64,000 nt of DNA from Verrucomicrobiaceae bacterium (GTDB lineage: Bacteria; Verrucomicrobiota; Verrucomicrobiia; Verrucomicrobiales; Verrucomicrobiaceae). Position numbers and translations under genes: made by a program. Numbering within the stretch: position 1 is the stretch's first letter; each line of letters starts with the position of its first letter. Below are positions 59,466 through 64,000 of this stretch, in pieces. Below the pieces are notes generated by a model, which was not told the DNA's origin, did not search any database, and saw nothing but the letters and a program-made list of their open reading frames with translations. The DNA lies in NCBI GenBank assembly GCA_016795485.1, contig JAEUHM010000054.1:62001-126000 (forward strand), in the 5' to 3' direction.

Positions 59466-62183
59466 CTATTCGCTCTTCCCTGGCTCAACGCGACGGAAGA
59501 TGGCTTGCACCAGAACCCGGCCTTGCTCATCCGCGCCGAGATCAAACCAAACGGGCAGTTCCAAACGCGCATCGCCCGTGGTGTTAAGCGCCCTGTAACG
59601 GGTTTGCTTGTCGTTGGCAGGATTGAACTGACTACAGAGTGACAGATGAGCCGAGTAGTGAACCTTCTCGCCATCAAGGGTAGGTGTCATCGCCACGATC
59701 GTACCGCAGGGTGGAGGCGCAAAGGCATCAACCTTTGCTTCCTTGACTAGCGAGCGGAATGAGCCCTCCGCTCCACTCTGGACGACCATGCGTGGCAGTT
59801 TGAGCCACTGAACATCCTCCCGCTTATCGAGCCCAGCCGTCTGGAGTCTAAGTAAGTCCACTGGCCTTCCATCCGGCATCCGAGCAAAGCTCAGTTCCAT
59901 CGCCACAAGATCGCTGTTTGGTTGCGACTGGTCGGGTGTCACCGCCAGTGCCGTTAGCTTCTTTGTCTGCTCATCCGACTCCAGCTTTTTGATCTGCTCA
60001 CGGAGTTCAACCACGTTCGGATGGTCGTTTTTATACACTTCCAGTGCCATGGAAAGCTCGGCCTTGAGTTTGGCCAGAGGAAGGTTCTCACCTCGGGCAA
60101 GGGCCTCGTTGGTCAAAGCCTGGAGCTTGATCAACTTCTCGGCTTCCAAAACACGCGGATGGGTGGGTTTTAGTGTCTTCAGAAGCTCATCCCGATTTTG
60201 GCGCAAGCGGGTAAGCTCAGCGTCAGTTGTGTCTGGCACTCGATTAACTTGAGGTGATGCACGCCAGAGAACGCTGATCACTTTACCGATCACCTCACGC
60301 TCAGGCACCAGCTCACGTTGCGAGTTGTTGCGGCCCAGCAGCAGATTCTCTCCCTGTCGCTCTATCACACGGCCCAACCAAGTGCCCTCGCCACGCGGGT
60401 GCGCGATGATGTCTCCAGGTTGATAGCTCGACGACAGTTTCCAGACCAGCACACGACTGCCTTGAGGTATCTCTGGTGCCATGGATGCCGTAGGCACGAC
60501 ATAGACCGCGAGCACAAAGACCTTGAGCACCAAGACGATGGGAATGGCCACAACTAATTTCCATACCAATCTTCGCGACCAAGGTAGGGCACCCCATTTC
60601 GCTAACCCCGTTAAAAGATGGCCACTTGCTGACGCAGTGCCTCGCACGGGACGCGGTGAATCGACGTCTATGAAACTATAGATCAGGCGGACGATCCACA
60701 GCAGTAGCAAGCTGAAGAAGACCCCAAGCACCAAGTTCATGGTTCCATTGGGGAACCTGGGCGGGGTGACCTGATTTGCCGTTACTACCTGCCAATGCAA
60801 CGCCCCTACAAACAGGGTGATTAAGCACCCCATCCACGTCAAACTGCGGGCCAGCAAGCCGAGTGCTCGGGGACGGTTCTCTGGTGCCATCCAGTAGCTT
60901 TTGTGGGGGATGTTCGGCTGAAAGGTGTTAGGAAATCGGGCCATGAGCCAGATCACGAGCGCAAAGAAGGCCAGCATCCCCAGTGGCAAGAGTGTAATGA
61001 ACAGGGAGTGCTTGGCGGAAGACATCCAGCCATTGGCAGCCCCTTCCAGATTGAAGAGACTGGCAAGCTTGCTGGGCAATCTGCGGGATGAGTCGATGAC
61101 GAACCAGATGAGAGCGATATAAAGGCCGGCCTGGACACAAGCTGGCAAAAGCAAAGGTTTCCACCATGGCACTGGCAATGTTGCTGGTGTGGATGCCGCC
61201 TCCACCTGCGTGCGGAACTCCGCCGCTGTCGCAAATCGCAACTCCGGTGTCTTCTCGAGTGCCCGCAACACGATTTCATCAATGCGGATGTCCACCTGCA
61301 CTCGCTTGTATGGCGGGGTGATGGTTTCTTTAGGGCGCTCGCCCGTGAGCATCTCGTAAAGGACGACTCCTAGGCTGTAGATGTCTGCTCGGTGGTCGGC
61401 GGTGCCACTTTGTTGCTCGGGAGCCGCGTAGTCTGGGGTGCCTTGGGGCAGTGATGCAGACACTCCTTTCTGCAAAGAGCCAGAACAGACAGGAGTGCCT
61501 GTGTCACGGTGAATGATCCTCGCGGTGCCGAAGTCGGCAATCTTCACCGTGCCGTTTTTGTCGATGAGCAGGTTCTCCGGCTTGATGTCGCGGTGGACGA
61601 TGCCGTGGTCATGGGCGCATTGCAGCGCGTCACAGACAGGTGGGACAATGCTGAGGGCTTCCTTCGGAGTGAGGCGCTTGGTTTGCAGCAGTTGGCGGAG
61701 ATTCACGCCATCGACGAACTCCATGAGGAGGTAGTAAAGCTGGCGGTTGAGTCCTCTGGACTCATCCGAGGACAGTCCAGAGGACTGCACCACACTCCCA
61801 AAATCATGCACGGCGACGATGTTTGGATGATTTAGAGCGGCTAGGGCTTGAGCTTCTTTTTCAAACCGCGCGGCGAACTGCGGATCATCCGCTCGTTCCG
61901 GAGCGAGTAGTTTGAGCGCGACGAGGCGATTCAGGGACTTTTGCCTCGCTTTATAGACGACTCCCATCCCGCCACGACCGAGACATTCAAGAATCTCAAG
62001 CTGCGGGAAGTGCGGCGCGAGAACTTCAGGAGTGAGCGTGGGAGTAGGCGCTGCAGGATCACCCGCCTGCGTCGGCTCCATGATCTGCGCCATCAGGCAG
62101 CGCGGGCACTGGCTGGCTGGTGCATCCTGCGGAATAAGGGCACCGCAGTCGAGGCATTTGGGGGCATGTGATGAATCAGTCAT
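59466..62183 (-). CDS. Ser/Thr kinase fused to a signal-peptidase-like domain
   Basis: A 905-residue membrane protein. An N-terminal zinc ribbon (C10, C13, C26, C29) leads to a protein kinase domain (about 62-330): GRGGMGVVYKA, K91, HRDIKPEN with D199, DFG at 217-219, and AAPEQ. Five membrane segments follow, then an S26 signal-peptidase-like stretch with PTASMAPEIPQG (Ser near 563) and PGDIIAHPRG. The place of the general base reads WLGRVIERQ where ER-type peptidases have HRV, so activity is doubtful. A coiled coil (about 650-720) and a beta-rich C-terminal domain end it. I start at 62183; 62285 is inside the sigma gene. A translated palindrome lies between kinase strands 4 and 5. Confidence 0.85.
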   Translation of the reverse strand: MTDSSHAPKCLDCGALIPQDAPASQCPRCLMAQIMEPTQAGDPAAPTPTLTPEVLAPHFPQLEILECLGRGGMGVVYKARQKSLNRLVALKLLAPERADDPQFAARFEKEAQALAALNHPNIVAVHDFGSVVQSSGLSSDESRGLNRQLYYLLMEFVDGVNLRQLLQTKRLTPKEALSIVPPVCDALQCAHDHGIVHRDIKPENLLIDKNGTVKIADFGTARIIHRDTGTPVCSGSLQKGVSASLPQGTPDYAAPEQQSGTADHRADIYSLGVVLYEMLTGERPKETITPPYKRVQVDIRIDEIVLRALEKTPELRFATAAEFRTQVEAASTPATLPVPWWKPLLLPACVQAGLYIALIWFVIDSSRRLPSKLASLFNLEGAANGWMSSAKHSLFITLLPLGMLAFFALVIWLMARFPNTFQPNIPHKSYWMAPENRPRALGLLARSLTWMGCLITLFVGALHWQVVTANQVTPPRFPNGTMNLVLGVFFSLLLLWIVRLIYSFIDVDSPRPVRGTASASGHLLTGLAKWGALPWSRRLVWKLVVAIPIVLVLKVFVLAVYVVPTASMAPEIPQGSRVLVWKLSSSYQPGDIIAHPRGEGTWLGRVIERQGENLLLGRNNSQRELVPEREVIGKVISVLWRASPQVNRVPDTTDAELTRLRQNRDELLKTLKPTHPRVLEAEKLIKLQALTNEALARGENLPLAKLKAELSMALEVYKNDHPNVVELREQIKKLESDEQTKKLTALAVTPDQSQPNSDLVAMELSFARMPDGRPVDLLRLQTAGLDKREDVQWLKLPRMVVQSGAEGSFRSLVKEAKVDAFAPPPCGTIVAMTPTLDGEKVHYSAHLSLCSQFNPANDKQTRYRALNTTGDARLELPVWFDLGADEQGRVLVQAIFRRVEPGKSE
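61750..61786. repeat. In-frame perfect palindrome inside the kinase gene
   Basis: AGTCCTCTGGACT and AGTCCAGAGGACT are exact 13-bp reverse complements around an 11-base loop. In the kinase frame it encodes roughly QSSGLSSDESRGL, an addition between HDFGSVV and LYYLLMEF where kinases normally have a tight turn. No stop is introduced. Confidence 0.85.
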
Positions 62184-62226
62184 GCTCTTTCCTGATGCGT
62201 TGAAATGGAAACCGAACAGATCTTTT

Positions 62227-62946
62227 TCATTTCCCAAGGGCGGCGAACAAAGTCTGCATCTCACTTTGCACACTGGCTGGGTCATCCAAAGTGCCGGCCA
62301 CTTCGGATTTCACCCATTGCCGGAGGCGCTTCCGTAAGCGGTGAATGACCATGCGTAATGCATCGGGACTCATCCCGAAGGCGGAGGCGAGCGCCACTTG
62401 ATCGCCACGCTCGGCACCGCCACTGAGCATGGATTTGACCGACTCAAACAACTCGCCCCGCCCCTCTGCCACACATTCAGTTCGGAGTGCGTCCAGGCTA
62501 CGGGCAAGCACAGTGACGGCCCATTGCCGATCAAACTCCTCGTCTGGTGACAATTGCCGTCCGTCGGGGAGTTCCGACACCTCGGGCGCATCCAGCGGCA
62601 GAGCCTCCGCGCTGCCGCCGCGTTTGATGCGCCGCCCAGACTCACGCTGACGCGAAACGAAGTGTTTCACCGCACCAAGCAGATAGGACCGAAAGCGCCC
62701 GCGATCCCTCTCTACAGAATCAATGCGCCCTCCACCCAGAATCTCGGCAAAGAACGCATGGCTCAGATCCCGCGCGGTATCCACATCCCTCAGCGCACTC
62801 TTCAAATAGGCGACCACTGGCTCGTAATAAGCATCACAAAGGTCCGTCAGTGCCCGGCGACCTTCCTCAGAATCCGCCTTGGCCAAGCAGACGCGAGTCC
62901 AGCGAGTAGTGAGGAACGAGGCGACGTGAGGCGATGCTGGAGTCAT
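62227..62946 (-). CDS. ECF-type RNA polymerase sigma factor linked to the kinase
   Basis: A 239-residue sigma-70-family protein of the PVC ECF type. Region 2 (about 10-95): FLTTRWTRVCLAKA, CDAYYEPVVAYLKS, DLSHAFFAEIL, RFRSYLLGAVKHFV. Region 4 (about 150-225): VALASAFGMSPDALRMVIHRLRKRLRQ as the helix-turn-helix. This group is commonly encoded directly before a membrane Ser/Thr kinase, as here (43 bases), and is thought to be controlled by it; no classical anti-sigma factor is present. ATG 62946 is preferred, 62967 is an alternative 7 residues upstream. Confidence 0.88.
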   Translation of the reverse strand: MTPASPHVASFLTTRWTRVCLAKADSEEGRRALTDLCDAYYEPVVAYLKSALRDVDTARDLSHAFFAEILGGGRIDSVERDRGRFRSYLLGAVKHFVSRQRESGRRIKRGGSAEALPLDAPEVSELPDGRQLSPDEEFDRQWAVTVLARSLDALRTECVAEGRGELFESVKSMLSGGAERGDQVALASAFGMSPDALRMVIHRLRKRLRQWVKSEVAGTLDDPASVQSEMQTLFAALGK

Positions 62947-63020
62947 GGAGTGTGGCAATGCTGCCATAGGTCCATGACGTTTTGGAGGGGAAACGTAACG
63001 GATCGGTCAACGAATAGAAG

Positions 63021-64000
63021 TCATGGCCGGGCCGAGCGCCAGCCTGCTTTCAGTTGTTCGGCGAGCTGCTTCACGCGGTCGGCATGATCGGGATCATCGG
63101 CGAGGTTTTTGGACTCGGTTTCGTGGTAAAGCTCGATGCCGGCGGGCTTGCCTTTGAGATCATGCCACTCGGTGTAGCGCCATTCGGGCGTTCGAATGCT
63201 GCGGCCCATGAAGGGTGGTTTTCCGGTGCGCAGGTATTGGCTGAAGACGGCTTTCTTCCACGGCTGGTCCGGTTCTTCGAGCAACGGGGCGAAGCTGCTG
63301 CCTTCGAGATGCGGCGGCAAAGGCAGCGAGCACACACTGGCGAGCGTGGGATAGAGATCGACGAGTTCCACGAGGGCCTTTGTTCGCTGTCCGGCGGTTT
63401 TCATGCCGGGAAGGCTCACCAGCAACGGCACGCGGGTGCCGTGCTCAAAGTTCGTCATCTTCGTCCACACGCTTTGCTCGCCGAGGTGGTAGCCGCGATC
63501 GCCCCAAAGCACGATGGCGGTGTTTTCACGCAAACCGAGCCGATCCAGCTCCGCGATCACTTTACCGAGCTGTGCATCCATGAAGCTCACGCAGGCGCGG
63601 TAGCCGCGAATGAGATTGTGAGCCATCACGGCGTTGATCTTGCCGTTATCGGGCACGGTGCCGTAGCTGCGGAGTTCGTAGTTGTTGTGAAAAGCAGGTT
63701 CAGGGGCGTTTGGGGGCCGTTTGGCATTCGCGGGCATCTGAATCGATTCCGCTGGATACAGGTCCCAATACTTCTGCGGGCAGGTGAAAGGCAGATGCGG
63801 CTTCACAAAGCCCACGGCGAGGAAGAACGGCTTTGCATCGGCTTTAAGTCGCTGGAGCGTTTCGACAGCTTTCGTAGCGGTTTGACCATCGGGATAGACT
63901 TCATCCGACTCGTTGGCGGCTTCAAACGGTGCGGCGCGGAGTTGCTTCGGTTGCTTGTCCTTTGGCAATGCCTTGAGCTGCTTCACATAATCGAGCGATT
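63021..64000 (-). CDS. Sulfatase, iduronate-2-sulfatase-like, C-terminal part
   Basis: The frame is open through the window edge, so this is the last 326 residues or so of a larger gene; a GTG at 63986 is internal. The visible part has FFLAVGFVKPHLPF, the metal-site block LWGDRGYHLGEQSVWTKM and FEHGTRVPLLVS, which match the iduronate-2-sulfatase-like branch of family S1. In WGDRGYHLGE the residue after Asp is Arg where relatives have His or Asn. The N-terminal signal and formylglycine motif are outside the window. 53 bases separate it from the sigma gene. Confidence 0.88.
   Translation of the reverse strand, partial: SLDYVKQLKALPKDKQPKQLRAAPFEAANESDEVYPDGQTATKAVETLQRLKADAKPFFLAVGFVKPHLPFTCPQKYWDLYPAESIQMPANAKRPPNAPEPAFHNNYELRSYGTVPDNGKINAVMAHNLIRGYRACVSFMDAQLGKVIAELDRLGLRENTAIVLWGDRGYHLGEQSVWTKMTNFEHGTRVPLLVSLPGMKTAGQRTKALVELVDLYPTLASVCSLPLPPHLEGSSFAPLLEEPDQPWKKAVFSQYLRTGKPPFMGRSIRTPEWRYTEWHDLKGKPAGIELYHETESKNLADDPDHADRVKQLAEQLKAGWRSARP

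Noticed and set aside
1..64000. rRNA, tRNA, CRISPR arrays, transposases, phage genes
   Set aside because: I looked for typical rRNA/tRNA motifs, regularly spaced repeat-spacer arrays and integrase or transposase motifs and saw none; the 42-bp array has no spacers and no cas genes.

Overview
The window looks like chromosomal DNA from a verrucomicrobial bacterium (PVC superphylum). The evidence is by family content and is an inference. It carries formylglycine-type sulfatases, a giant secreted NPCBM / beta-propeller / HEAT / cytochrome c protein of the kind common in Planctomycetes and Verrucomicrobia, a Ser/Thr kinase fused to a signal-peptidase-like domain next to an ECF sigma factor, secreted nucleoside hydrolases, a sialate O-acetylesterase and many small palindromic repeats. 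I see no rRNA, tRNA, CRISPR array, transposase or phage gene.

Layout. 1-4.5 kb: end of sbcD, sbcC and an M20 peptidase. 4.5-12.2 kb: two secreted unknowns, an enlarged NAD-dependent DNA ligase with a small SWIM zinc-finger protein, then a sulfatase and a tandem metallo-beta-lactamase protein. 12.2-14.8 kb: a sulfur module (sulfide:quinone oxidoreductase family, DsrC/TusE-like, DsrE-like) divergent from a trxC-type thioredoxin. 14.9-24.4 kb: PEP carboxylase, an FN3-containing envelope protein, cinA, tail-specific protease and a small MBL hydrolase. 24.4-34.7 kb: the NPCBM/cytochrome protein, smc, a HEAT lipoprotein, and an NfeD-stomatin pair. 34.7-42.5 kb: SNF2 helicase and an RND efflux pair.

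42.5-54.6 kb is all minus strand. Reading in the direction of transcription, it runs from a DUF1579-like lipoprotein through twelve small proteins (VOC, SRPBCC, YCII/DGPF, DUF2200, DUF1428, ABM and a four-helix-bundle protein) to an ECF sigma factor with a long C-terminal extension. A sialate O-acetylesterase, a TIM-barrel glycosidase-like protein and fabD follow. The sigma factor plus YCII proteins matches the ECF42-DGPF association, here expanded into an unusually large tightly packed cluster, and it is the best candidate for a poorly described system.

54.8-64 kb: a phosphodiesterase/phosphatase-like protein, a TRIC/UPF0126 membrane protein, two translationally coupled nucleoside-hydrolase-fold proteins, a 0.7-kb repeat island (42-bp tandem repeats plus two 99-bp terminally inverted elements), the kinase/peptidase fusion, its ECF sigma factor and the end of a second sulfatase.

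A cross-cutting theme is palindromic DNA. Two genes (sbcD at 98-168 and the kinase at 61750-61786) contain strong inverted repeats that keep the frame open and encode apparent extra peptide segments, which resembles the protein-coding palindromic elements known from Rickettsia.
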